This document shows, piece after piece, positions 42,926 through 50,033 of a DNA stretch of 64,000 nt (position 1 is the first letter of the stretch; the number at the start of each line of letters is the position of its first letter). A program made the position numbers and the translations under genes. The notes below the pieces were generated by a model. That model had not been told where the DNA came from and searched no databases. It saw nothing but the letters and a program-made list of their open reading frames with translations. This DNA comes from Yoonia sp. F2084L (GTDB taxonomy: Bacteria; Pseudomonadota; Alphaproteobacteria; Rhodobacterales; Rhodobacteraceae), in assembly GCF_023015625.1 (NCBI RefSeq), contig NZ_JALKAH010000001.1, positions 310,001 through 374,000 on the forward strand. Reading direction: 5' to 3'.

Positions 42926-44008
42926 ATGGATCGTCGTTCGTTTTTAAAGAATTCAGCACTTGGTGGTTCGGCCGCCGCAGCAACAGCACTGGCTGCACCT
43001 GCATACGCACAGGGAAACCGCACTCTGACGCTTGTGACAACATGGGGCCGTGGCCTTGCCGGTGTGCATGACGCAGCACAGCGCGCTGCTGACACAATCA
43101 CAGCAATGTCCGGTGGCTCGCTCACTATTGACCTGAAAGCCGCTGGCGAATTGGTCGGTGCGTTTGAAGTCTTTGACGCGGTCACATCCGGTCAGGCAGA
43201 TATGTATCACGGTGCGGACTACTACTTTGTTGGTCAGCACCCAGGCTATGCCTTCTTCACATCCGTACCTTTCGGCATGACGCCGCAGGAAATCTCGAAC
43301 TGGTACTATCAGGGTGAAGGTCAGGCATTCCACGATGAGCTGGGCTCAATCTTTGGTCTGAAATCATTCCTTGCTGGTAACACAGGCCCGCAGGCCGGTG
43401 GCTGGTTCTCGAAAGAGATCAACGGTCCAGAGGACTTCCAAGGTCTGAAGTTCCGTATGCCGGGCCTTGGTGGTCAGGCATTGGGCAACATGGGTGCGTC
43501 CGTACAAAACCTGCCGGGTGCAGAAGTGTACCAAGCGCTGGCCTCTGGTGCGATTGACGGCACCGAGTGGATCGGCCCATGGGCAGACGAAAAAGCTGGT
43601 TTCCAGGAAATCACCAAGTTCTACTACACTGCCGGTATGCACGAGCCGGGTGCAGCCCTGTCGCTGGCCACAAACCTTGATGTGTGGGACAGCCTGAGCC
43701 CCGAGCACCAGAAGATCATCGAGATCGCATCTGGCGAAGCGCACCAGTGGAACCTGGCACAGTTCATGAACAACAACGGTGCAGCGCTGCAGCGTCTGCA
43801 GGCCGGTGGCGTTCAGGTTCTGGAATTCCCGGACAGCGTTTGGGACGCGATGGGTACTGCGGCCAAGACGACAATGGACCAGTACAACGGCGACGATATC
43901 TATGATCGTATCCGCGCGAGCTATAACGCCTCTATGGCGGCTTCTTCTGGCTGGATCACACAGTCCGAAGGCGCATACCGCGCACAGCGCGACCGTGTCA
44001 TGGCCTAA
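42926..44008 (+). CDS. dctP: TRAP transporter substrate-binding protein (DctP, TakP-like)
   Basis: A 360-residue periplasmic binding protein with a twin-arginine signal (MDRRSFLKNSALGGSAAAAT, mature N terminus after AYAQ). Motifs: LVTTWGRGLAGVHDAAQRAADTI, the carboxylate-binding arginine region GLKFRMPGLGGQAL, and ALASGAIDGTEWIGPWADEKAGF. Length and sequence resemble the 2-oxo-acid/lactate binding proteins (TakP group), so pyruvate, 2-oxobutyrate or lactate are likely ligands. ATG at 42926 follows GGGAGGAT; a longer open frame upstream is not supported. Confidence 0.9.
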   Translation: MDRRSFLKNSALGGSAAAATALAAPAYAQGNRTLTLVTTWGRGLAGVHDAAQRAADTITAMSGGSLTIDLKAAGELVGAFEVFDAVTSGQADMYHGADYYFVGQHPGYAFFTSVPFGMTPQEISNWYYQGEGQAFHDELGSIFGLKSFLAGNTGPQAGGWFSKEINGPEDFQGLKFRMPGLGGQALGNMGASVQNLPGAEVYQALASGAIDGTEWIGPWADEKAGFQEITKFYYTAGMHEPGAALSLATNLDVWDSLSPEHQKIIEIASGEAHQWNLAQFMNNNGAALQRLQAGGVQVLEFPDSVWDAMGTAAKTTMDQYNGDDIYDRIRASYNASMAASSGWITQSEGAYRAQRDRVMA

Positions 44009-44050
44009 GCCCACCTGCGGGCGGATCATGATTTTATGATCTAGATCAAA

Positions 44051-44086
44051 GTGAAGGCCCCATGCGACAGGCATAAGGGCCTTCAC
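44051..44086 (+). terminator. Hairpin between dctP and dctQ
   Basis: GTGAAGGCCC (44051-44060) pairs with GGGCCTTCAC (44077-44086), perfect 10-bp stem, 16-base loop, no T run. Typical of an internal structure that raises the binding protein level over the permease. Confidence 0.6.
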
Positions 44087-44140
44087 GACCAAGAGGTGCC
44101 GGGAGGGTGCCCAGACTAGCTTCCACGGAGGGGAATTCTC

Positions 44141-45085
44141 ATGGGCTTAGGCGATGCATGGGGTGGAAACGCGATAGGGTGGTTCTTTGGGAACCTCATC
44201 GACGGATTCTACAACTTTTTCTACGCACTGCTGCACCCAAGTGAATGGCTGGCATGGTTGCCGACCATCAACGGGGCAATGGAAACCGAGCAGAAAGAGG
44301 CGCTGATGCGCTTTATCTACTACGGTGCCTCGGTTGAGTTTTTCTTCGTTGTCTTCGCGATATTTCTTGTCGTGACGATCTACGGTTTCATCAATAACCG
44401 CTTCATGTGGGGCTGCGTGCGCGGCCTTGAAGGCTTTGCCAATGTGGTCGGTCGCACCGCCGCTTGGGCCGGGCTTTTGATGGTGTTGCAACAGATCGTC
44501 ATCATCTTCATGCAGCGCGTCTTTGCGGTGTCCGAGATCAGCATCGGCTTTGGCGTGACCGTGACCCACGATGTCAGTTGGTGGTCAGAGCAGCTCAAAT
44601 TCTACAACGCGATGATCGTGACGCTTTGTGCGTCCTACACCTTTGTCCAAGGCGGGCACGTCCGCGTTGACCTTGTTTATTCCGCCATCAGCTACCGTGC
44701 CAAGCGCGTGATCGACATGATCGGAGCTATCGTGCTGATGGTGCCCGCGGCGATCCTGACGTGGCTTTACGGCTGGTTCTTCTTGTGGCGGCACCTTGTT
44801 GTGCCCAACCCATCGGCGTCTGACACGTTAGAGCGGTTGCTGACCAAGGCGCGCGCATTGCGCTGGAACGTCGAAACCATCGGTTTCTCGCCCAATGGCT
44901 TCAACGCCTACTTCCTGTTCAAGGTGCTGCTGGTGGTCTTCACCGCAATGATCCTGTTGCAGGCGGTTGCCTTCTTCTTCCGGTCCTACCTGGAATGGAA
45001 AGAAGGGCCTGAAAGCGAAGGCAAACACCTCGACAAAGACAAGATTGGCGATGAAACCGCCGAACTTGCCGCAAATATTCATTAA
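44141..45085 (+). CDS. dctQ: TRAP transporter small permease subunit (DctQ), long form
   Basis: A 314-residue small membrane subunit, longer than the usual 160-230 residues. Helices near residues 70-90, 105-125, 155-175 (FYNAMIVTLCASYTFVQGGHVRVDLVY), 185-210 and 260-285. The HVRVDL motif in the fourth segment is the DctQ signature. The long N-terminal and C-terminal parts match the TakQ-type subunits of the 2-oxo-acid systems. It starts 55 bases after the hairpin and ends 17 bases before dctM. Confidence 0.88.
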   Translation: MGLGDAWGGNAIGWFFGNLIDGFYNFFYALLHPSEWLAWLPTINGAMETEQKEALMRFIYYGASVEFFFVVFAIFLVVTIYGFINNRFMWGCVRGLEGFANVVGRTAAWAGLLMVLQQIVIIFMQRVFAVSEISIGFGVTVTHDVSWWSEQLKFYNAMIVTLCASYTFVQGGHVRVDLVYSAISYRAKRVIDMIGAIVLMVPAAILTWLYGWFFLWRHLVVPNPSASDTLERLLTKARALRWNVETIGFSPNGFNAYFLFKVLLVVFTAMILLQAVAFFFRSYLEWKEGPESEGKHLDKDKIGDETAELAANIH

Positions 45086-45102
45086 GCTAGGGCGGTAGAT
45101 AC

Positions 45103-47457
45103 ATGCTTTTCGGAATAGATGGCATCGAAGTCGGTATCATTATCGTCTTTCTCACTTTGTTTGCGGGGATCCTGTCGGGTTTCCCTGTGGCGTTTGCAAT
45201 CTCAGGCTCGGCCGTTATTTCATTTGCGATTATCGCAGCCCTCGATAGCTCTGGCCTGTTGATCCACGCAGCGGTTGATACCAATTCAGCCGAATACGCC
45301 GCGCTGATCGCAGAAGGGGTCCGACCGGACGCGATATCGGTCTTCCGCTTCCCGGAATTGCCGCGATACGAAGACGTGTTGTTCCCGCAAGGCTGGGAGA
45401 TCGCGCTGGACCGCAATATCGGCTTTATGGTCAACCGGATGAACGAACGCGTTCTGGCGGGGCAATCCATTGAAACGCTGCTTGCCGTTGTCATGTTCGT
45501 GATGATGGGTATCGTGTTGGAACGGTCACGGATCGCGGATGAGTTGCTGACAACGATGGCCAAGGTCTTTGGCCCGCTGCCGGGTGGCTTGGCTGTATCC
45601 ATCGTGATCGTGGGTGCGTTTCTTGCGGCCTCTACCGGTATCGTTGGTGCAACTGTTGTGACGATGGGCCTGCTGGCGCTGCCGACAATGCTCAAAAACG
45701 GCTATTCGCCGCAGCTTTCCACTGGTGTCATCGCGGCGTCTGGTACGCTGGGGCAGATCATTCCACCGTCCATCGTAATCGTGCTTTTGGGCACGCTTGC
45801 CGGGGACCTCTATTCAGCCGCGCAAGAAGAACGCGCGCAGCTTGCGGGATGCTCGGATGCGCTGACATATCTGGGCGAACCGGCTGTTGTGTCGGTTGGC
45901 ACGCTCTTCCAGGCGGCCTTGCTGCCCGGCATTATGCTGGCGGTGCTTTATGCGGGCTACGCCTTCATCTTTGCGCTGATCAACCCATCCAAAGCCCCAC
46001 CCGTGCAATTTGACGAAAGCACAGGCGGCGAGGTGATCACCCGCAACGATAGCTTCACATGGTTCCTTGCCGTGCCGGTTGGCATCATTGGCTTGGCGAT
46101 TGGCATGGGGCAGACAAACCTTGTCGGCTCCCAGTCTGTGATCGTTGATAGCTTCACGGCCTCCGGTCAAACGGCATCCCTGCGCACGCGGGTCAGCGAA
46201 GACTGTGCGATAGCCATGCAAGAACTGCATGGTGAAGAAGCATGGCAGCAGGCGCTGGACGAACAGGCCGCAATTGAGGCCGCCGGTGGCGTGACCCAAG
46301 CGCGCGAGCTGTCACCAGAAGAGCGCGCTGAACGTGTCATGCAAAAGGTCGATGCAGCCGCACCGATTGGCACAGGGATTGCGATCTTTGCGGTCCTCAT
46401 GGGCTTGACGCTGGCGATTGCACGGGGCGTCGCCCCAAGTGCGGACGCACGGCCATTGATCATTGGCGCGGCGGGTATCGGGCTGATGTTGCTGGTCGAT
46501 ATCATCCTGATTTCACCGCTGACCACGCCGGGGCAAACGACTTTGCTCATTGCAATTCCGTTGATCATCGCCTTTTTTGGATTGCGCTTTGCAGCCAAAT
46601 TGCTGGCTGGCAACGAAATCCTTCGCGTGGTTTTCCCGCCGCTGGTTCTGATCGTGGCTGTGTTGGGTTCGATCCTGGGTGGTATCACCAACCCCACCCC
46701 GGCTGCGGCCCTGGGCGCAGGCGGTGCGATATTGCTTGCGACCTATCGCAAGCTACAAGACCAAGGGCGGTCAGGCCGTATGGTGTTGCTGACAACGGCG
46801 GCGATCGTTGTGATGCTGCTGATCGGGATCAATTTCGACATGCGCCTTGGGCAAGAGGTTGTGCTGTTGGAAAACCGGATTGCCTATCTGGTCGCCTTCG
46901 GCTGCTTCCTTTTTGCGCTGTTCGGTCTGCTTTGGTCCTGTTGGGTGCTGATATCAGGCGGGGTTCTAGCACCGGTTGTGCGCGAAACCGCGAAAGTGAC
47001 GTCGATGGTGTTCACCATCCTGATCGGGTCGCAGCTTTTGAACCTTGTGCTGATCTCATTCGGGGGCGAGCATTATATCCAGCAGTTCCTGCGGTCCTTC
47101 GACAACGAATGGACCGTCTTCCTGCTTGTCATGCTGGTGCTGTTCATGCTGGGCTTCGTGCTTGATTTCCTTGAGATCATCTACATCGTCATCCCGATTG
47201 TCGGACCGGTCATCTATGGCGGCACGTTCGATCCCAAATGGGTCACGATCATGATCGCGGTGAATTTGCAGACCTCCTTCCTGACGCCACCCTTTGGCTT
47301 TGCGCTGTTCTATCTGCGCGGGGTTGCGCCCAAGTCGATCACGACGGGGCAGATTTATAAGGGGGTCATGCCATTCATCGGTATTCAGGTATTCGGATTG
47401 CTTCTGCTGGCTTTCTTCCCTGCTGTGGTCACGATTGTGCCGAACCTGCTGAACTAG
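45103..47457 (+). CDS. dctM: TRAP transporter large permease subunit (DctM), oversized
   Basis: A 784-residue large permease; the usual DctM is about 430. Conserved DctM pieces are split by two insertions: an N-terminal LTLFAGILSGFPVAFAISGSA helix, then an extracytoplasmic insertion (about residues 46-122), then the LLAVVMFVMMGIVLERSRIADELL core, AASTGIVGATVVTMGLLALPTML, and GTLGQIIPPSIVIVLLG. A second insertion of about 150 residues (about 295-445) with extra helices follows before NPTPAAALGAGGA and the final helices. Related oversized subunits belong to the TakP-type systems of Rhodobacteraceae. Intact frame. Confidence 0.9.
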   Translation: MLFGIDGIEVGIIIVFLTLFAGILSGFPVAFAISGSAVISFAIIAALDSSGLLIHAAVDTNSAEYAALIAEGVRPDAISVFRFPELPRYEDVLFPQGWEIALDRNIGFMVNRMNERVLAGQSIETLLAVVMFVMMGIVLERSRIADELLTTMAKVFGPLPGGLAVSIVIVGAFLAASTGIVGATVVTMGLLALPTMLKNGYSPQLSTGVIAASGTLGQIIPPSIVIVLLGTLAGDLYSAAQEERAQLAGCSDALTYLGEPAVVSVGTLFQAALLPGIMLAVLYAGYAFIFALINPSKAPPVQFDESTGGEVITRNDSFTWFLAVPVGIIGLAIGMGQTNLVGSQSVIVDSFTASGQTASLRTRVSEDCAIAMQELHGEEAWQQALDEQAAIEAAGGVTQARELSPEERAERVMQKVDAAAPIGTGIAIFAVLMGLTLAIARGVAPSADARPLIIGAAGIGLMLLVDIILISPLTTPGQTTLLIAIPLIIAFFGLRFAAKLLAGNEILRVVFPPLVLIVAVLGSILGGITNPTPAAALGAGGAILLATYRKLQDQGRSGRMVLLTTAAIVVMLLIGINFDMRLGQEVVLLENRIAYLVAFGCFLFALFGLLWSCWVLISGGVLAPVVRETAKVTSMVFTILIGSQLLNLVLISFGGEHYIQQFLRSFDNEWTVFLLVMLVLFMLGFVLDFLEIIYIVIPIVGPVIYGGTFDPKWVTIMIAVNLQTSFLTPPFGFALFYLRGVAPKSITTGQIYKGVMPFIGIQVFGLLLLAFFPAVVTIVPNLLN

Positions 47458-47475
47458 GGCAGGGGCGTGTTACAA

Positions 47476-47506
47476 AAAAGGGTGGTGCTGATAGCGCCGC
47501 CCTTTT
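47476..47506. terminator. Bidirectional terminator between dctM and bpt
   Basis: AAAAGGGTGGTGC (47476-47488) pairs with GCGCCGCCCTTTT (47494-47506), 13-bp stem with two G-T wobbles and a 5-base loop; A run on one side and T run on the other serve both convergent genes. Confidence 0.8.
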
Positions 47507-47531
47507 CAGTTGAAACCTGAAAAGCCTGTGT

Positions 47532-48338
47532 TCAGTTGCGCCCGTCCGGCAGATTAATCCGCGCGACTTGCTCGGCAATTGGATCGGTCGAGAGGGGGTG
47601 CACATCCGCGCTGTAGGACGCCGGATCACCCACTGGGTTCCACATCCCGTCACGGTAAACCTCAAGCCCCTTGAACTTGGCCTTATAGTCCATCTTCGGG
47701 CTGCCAGGGACCCAATAGCCCAGATAGACATAGGGCAGACCCAACTCGCGGGCGATGGCGATATGATCAAGGATCACGTAAGTGCCTAGCGACAGCTTGT
47801 CATTGGCCGGATCAAAGAACGAATAGACCATCGACAATCCGTCATCAAGGATATCGGTCAGGCATACGGCGGTCAGATCATCGGCTGTCGAATACTCAAT
47901 CAGGCGGGACCGGATCGGGGTTTCCTCGACCATCGCTGCGAACTCGAACATATCCATATCAGCCATGCCGCCGGTTGCATGGCGACCATCAAGATATTCG
48001 CGGAACAATGCATATTGTTCCTCGGTTGCCCAAGGCGATGTCGCACGGCGATTCAAATGGGCGGCACGTTTGGCAACACGGCGCTGGCTGCGGCTGGGAT
48101 CAAATTTCGACACGTCAATGCGGGCCGACATGCAGGCCGAACATTCGGCGCAAGACGGGCGGTAAAGTACATTCTGTGACCGACGAAACCCTTGTTTGGA
48201 AAGAGAATCGTTCAATTTCGTTGCCATGTCACCTTGCAATGCGGTGAACAATTTGCGCTCCATCCTGCCCTCAAGATAAGGGCAGGGTTGCGGGGCAGTT
48301 ACATAGAACTGCGGGGCAATGGGCAGCGTGTGGCGCAT
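47532..48338 (-). CDS. bpt: Aspartate/glutamate leucyltransferase (arginyltransferase family)
   Basis: A 268-residue N-degron enzyme adding leucine to proteins with N-terminal Asp or Glu, marking them for ClpSAP. Motifs: [23 protein letters not shown] at the N terminus, the cysteine cluster [16 protein letters not shown] near 60-75, [13 protein letters not shown]-like [21 protein letters not shown] near 160, and [18 protein letters not shown] near 205. All key cysteines are present. Single gene. Confidence 0.92.
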   Translation of the reverse strand: MRHTLPIAPQFYVTAPQPCPYLEGRMERKLFTALQGDMATKLNDSLSKQGFRRSQNVLYRPSCAECSACMSARIDVSKFDPSRSQRRVAKRAAHLNRRATSPWATEEQYALFREYLDGRHATGGMADMDMFEFAAMVEETPIRSRLIEYSTADDLTAVCLTDILDDGLSMVYSFFDPANDKLSLGTYVILDHIAIARELGLPYVYLGYWVPGSPKMDYKAKFKGLEVYRDGMWNPVGDPASYSADVHPLSTDPIAEQVARINLPDGRN

Positions 48339-48411
48339 AAGTCATCCGGTCAAATTCAAGAAAGCTTAACAATCTGTTCATCATCAGCCAAGCCCCTCGA
48401 ATGTCGCATGC

Positions 48412-48867
48412 TTAATACGCTGAATTGATCGCCTCAGTGCCTAATAAATGGTCAGTCAGGCCCTGACCACGGGGGGTCACCAGCATCAGAACAACCGAGA
48501 TCAGCTGCAGCGGGGCGACGGCGATGCTGATGGTGTAGCCCGCCGTATGGGCGAGTGCCAAACCAGAGGTCAACGGCGCACCGCGATGATCGCGAAAGCG
48601 GATGCCCATCAGGCGCATACCCCAGGTTGATGATCCACCTGCCAGCGTGAACCAGCGATAGATAAATCCGACGAAAAGCATCAGGGCCGGGAAGAAGAAC
48701 AGCCCCGTAAATGCGGTGAACGGCAGGATCAGGGCGCAGAGCATCGCAATCAGGATGACATCAAAAACCCAGGCGATACCGCGTTTGATCGTGACACCGG
48801 CATAAAGCTGGGGATCAAAGTCACGGATTTCTGCGTAATCGGGCGACATGGTCATTTGGTTTCTCAT
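48412..48867 (-). CDS. RDD family membrane protein
   Basis: A 151-residue membrane protein with about three transmembrane helices and the RDD-domain pattern: YAGVTIKRGIAWVFDVILIAMLCALIL (with Arg and Asp), a second helix around residues 55-80 (FFFPALMLFVGFIYRWFTLAG), and GSSTWGMRLMGIRFRDHRG. Role of the family is unclear, possibly ion transport. Several possible starts (48867, 48855, 48849) exist with no clear ribosome site; the longest is used. Minus strand, downstream of a DUF2852 gene. Confidence 0.85.
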   Translation of the reverse strand: MRNQMTMSPDYAEIRDFDPQLYAGVTIKRGIAWVFDVILIAMLCALILPFTAFTGLFFFPALMLFVGFIYRWFTLAGGSSTWGMRLMGIRFRDHRGAPLTSGLALAHTAGYTISIAVAPLQLISVVLMLVTPRGQGLTDHLLGTEAINSAY

Positions 48868-48929
48868 TGATTGAAAAGAAGGGAAGGGTGGCCTGTTGGG
48901 GAAACAGGCCGCCCTATCTAGGCGAGCGT

Positions 48930-49367
48930 TTATGCAGTCGCTGGTCCGGTGTCGGTGTCATCAACGTCGGTCATCTTCTTTGCGCGATCGTCCATGAACT
49001 GGTCGAACTCTGCTTTGTCCTTGGCTTCGCGCAGACGCTTCAGGAAGGCCTCGAAGTTGTCTTGCTCTTCTTCCAGACGGCGCAGGGTTTCTGACTTGTA
49101 TGCGTCAAACGCGCTGTTGCCAGAGGACTTGCCCATATGACGGGCGCGGGCGCGGGTCATGGATTTGCAGGAAGAATTGAACATGCGTTTGCTCCAGATC
49201 ATATATGCAAGAAGGGCAAGGCCGATTGGCCAGACGAAGATAAAGCCGAGAACCATGGCGGCTATCCAGGCGCCTTTGCCACGCTCATCAAGCCAGGCTT
49301 CGGCACGGGCGAAAAACCCCGGTACGCGGTCCATAGCCATTGGGGACTGGGTTGTGGCGGTGTTCAT
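48930..49367 (-). CDS. DUF2852 membrane protein
   Basis: A 145-residue protein with one long hydrophobic segment (WIAAMVLGFIFVWPIGLALLAYMIW, residues 34-58) and a C-terminal helical, charged coiled coil (ETLRRLEEEQDNFEAFLKRLREAKDKAEFDQFMDDR, residues 93-128). This matches DUF2852 family proteins of alphaproteobacteria. AAGGAG lies before the ATG. Its promoter region carries two similar TGT-N11-ACA boxes (49400-49416 and 49458-49474), so it appears tightly regulated. Function unknown. Confidence 0.82.
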   Translation of the reverse strand: MNTATTQSPMAMDRVPGFFARAEAWLDERGKGAWIAAMVLGFIFVWPIGLALLAYMIWSKRMFNSSCKSMTRARARHMGKSSGNSAFDAYKSETLRRLEEEQDNFEAFLKRLREAKDKAEFDQFMDDRAKKMTDVDDTDTGPATA

Positions 49368-49399
49368 GGTTAGGCTCCTTAACTATCTGTTTGCGGTTA

Positions 49400-49416
49400 T
49401 GTGAATGTCTTTCACA
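49400..49416. promoter_or_regulatory. Operator-like box 1 upstream of the DUF2852 gene
   Basis: TGTGAATGTCTTTCACA, arms TGTGAA and TTCACA around five bases, 33 bases upstream of the DUF2852 ATG on the minus strand. Nearly the same box occurs 58 bases further upstream. Confidence 0.55.
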
Positions 49417-49457
49417 TCACAGATATCGTAGGAGCGGTGCTGATCTTCAAGGATAAA

Positions 49458-49474
49458 TGTAAATGTTTTTTACA
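49458..49474. promoter_or_regulatory. Operator-like box 2 upstream of the DUF2852 gene
   Basis: TGTAAATGTTTTTTACA, arms TGTAAA and TTTACA around five bases. It differs from box 1 by three transitions in 17 bases, which suggests one protein binds both. Also capable of forming an RNA hairpin. Confidence 0.55.
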
Positions 49475-49484
49475 TTTACTTTTA

Positions 49485-49955
49485 TTATATAGTAAAATCA
49501 GTGGCTTGTGCGCCAGAAATTTTCTGAAGAACCTTTGGATTAATCGCAAAAATATGCCGCGGAGTGCCCGCAGCGGCGTATATCACATCAAATTCCGCCA
49601 ATCTGGGATCAAAAAACGCCTCAATAGGGCTAAGATGACCGACAGGGGCCACACCGCCAATGGCAAAGCCCGTTTGCGCCCGGATCAGCGCCGCATTTGC
49701 CTTACCCAAAGCTTCACCTGCAACGGCGCTGGCTTTGACAGGCTCCACCTGATTGCCACCGGCGGTAACAAACAAAATGGCTTTGCCGCTGGATTGCCCG
49801 GCAAAGATCACTGATTTCGCGATCTGATCTAGCGCGCAACCCGCCGCATCTGCTGCCTGCTGTGCGGTCCGTGTTTCCGGGCCCAGTTCCAGTGGTGTAA
49901 TATCAAGCCCGGCATCAGCCAGCGCTGCCATCACGCGTTTCAGACTTTTGCTCAT
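49485..49955 (-). CDS. YbaK/EbsC family aminoacyl-tRNA deacylase
   Basis: A 156-residue editing-domain protein that removes wrongly attached amino acids from tRNA (YbaK/ProX group). Motifs: KSVIFAGQSSGKAILFVTAGGNQVEP (catalytic lysine near residue 47) and GFAIGGVAPVGHLSPIEAFFDPRL. Exact specificity (Cys-tRNA-Pro versus Ala-tRNA-Pro) cannot be read. Start at 49955 follows AGGACAGGATAAC. It is upstream of the DUF2852 gene but separated from it by 117 bases containing the regulatory boxes. Confidence 0.88.
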   Translation of the reverse strand: MSKSLKRVMAALADAGLDITPLELGPETRTAQQAADAAGCALDQIAKSVIFAGQSSGKAILFVTAGGNQVEPVKASAVAGEALGKANAALIRAQTGFAIGGVAPVGHLSPIEAFFDPRLAEFDVIYAAAGTPRHIFAINPKVLQKISGAQATDFTI

Positions 49956-50033
49956 AGTTATCCTGTCCTTTTTGGGTAGTCTACGGGCCCGATCCGCATT
50001 GACCAGAGGGCAAGTGCACCGCAGTGTGCGTGC

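Noticed and set aside
49451-49478. Transcription terminator after the YbaK gene
   Set aside because: The AT-rich hairpin has no GC stem, and its close match to a second box 58 bases away favours a protein-binding site.
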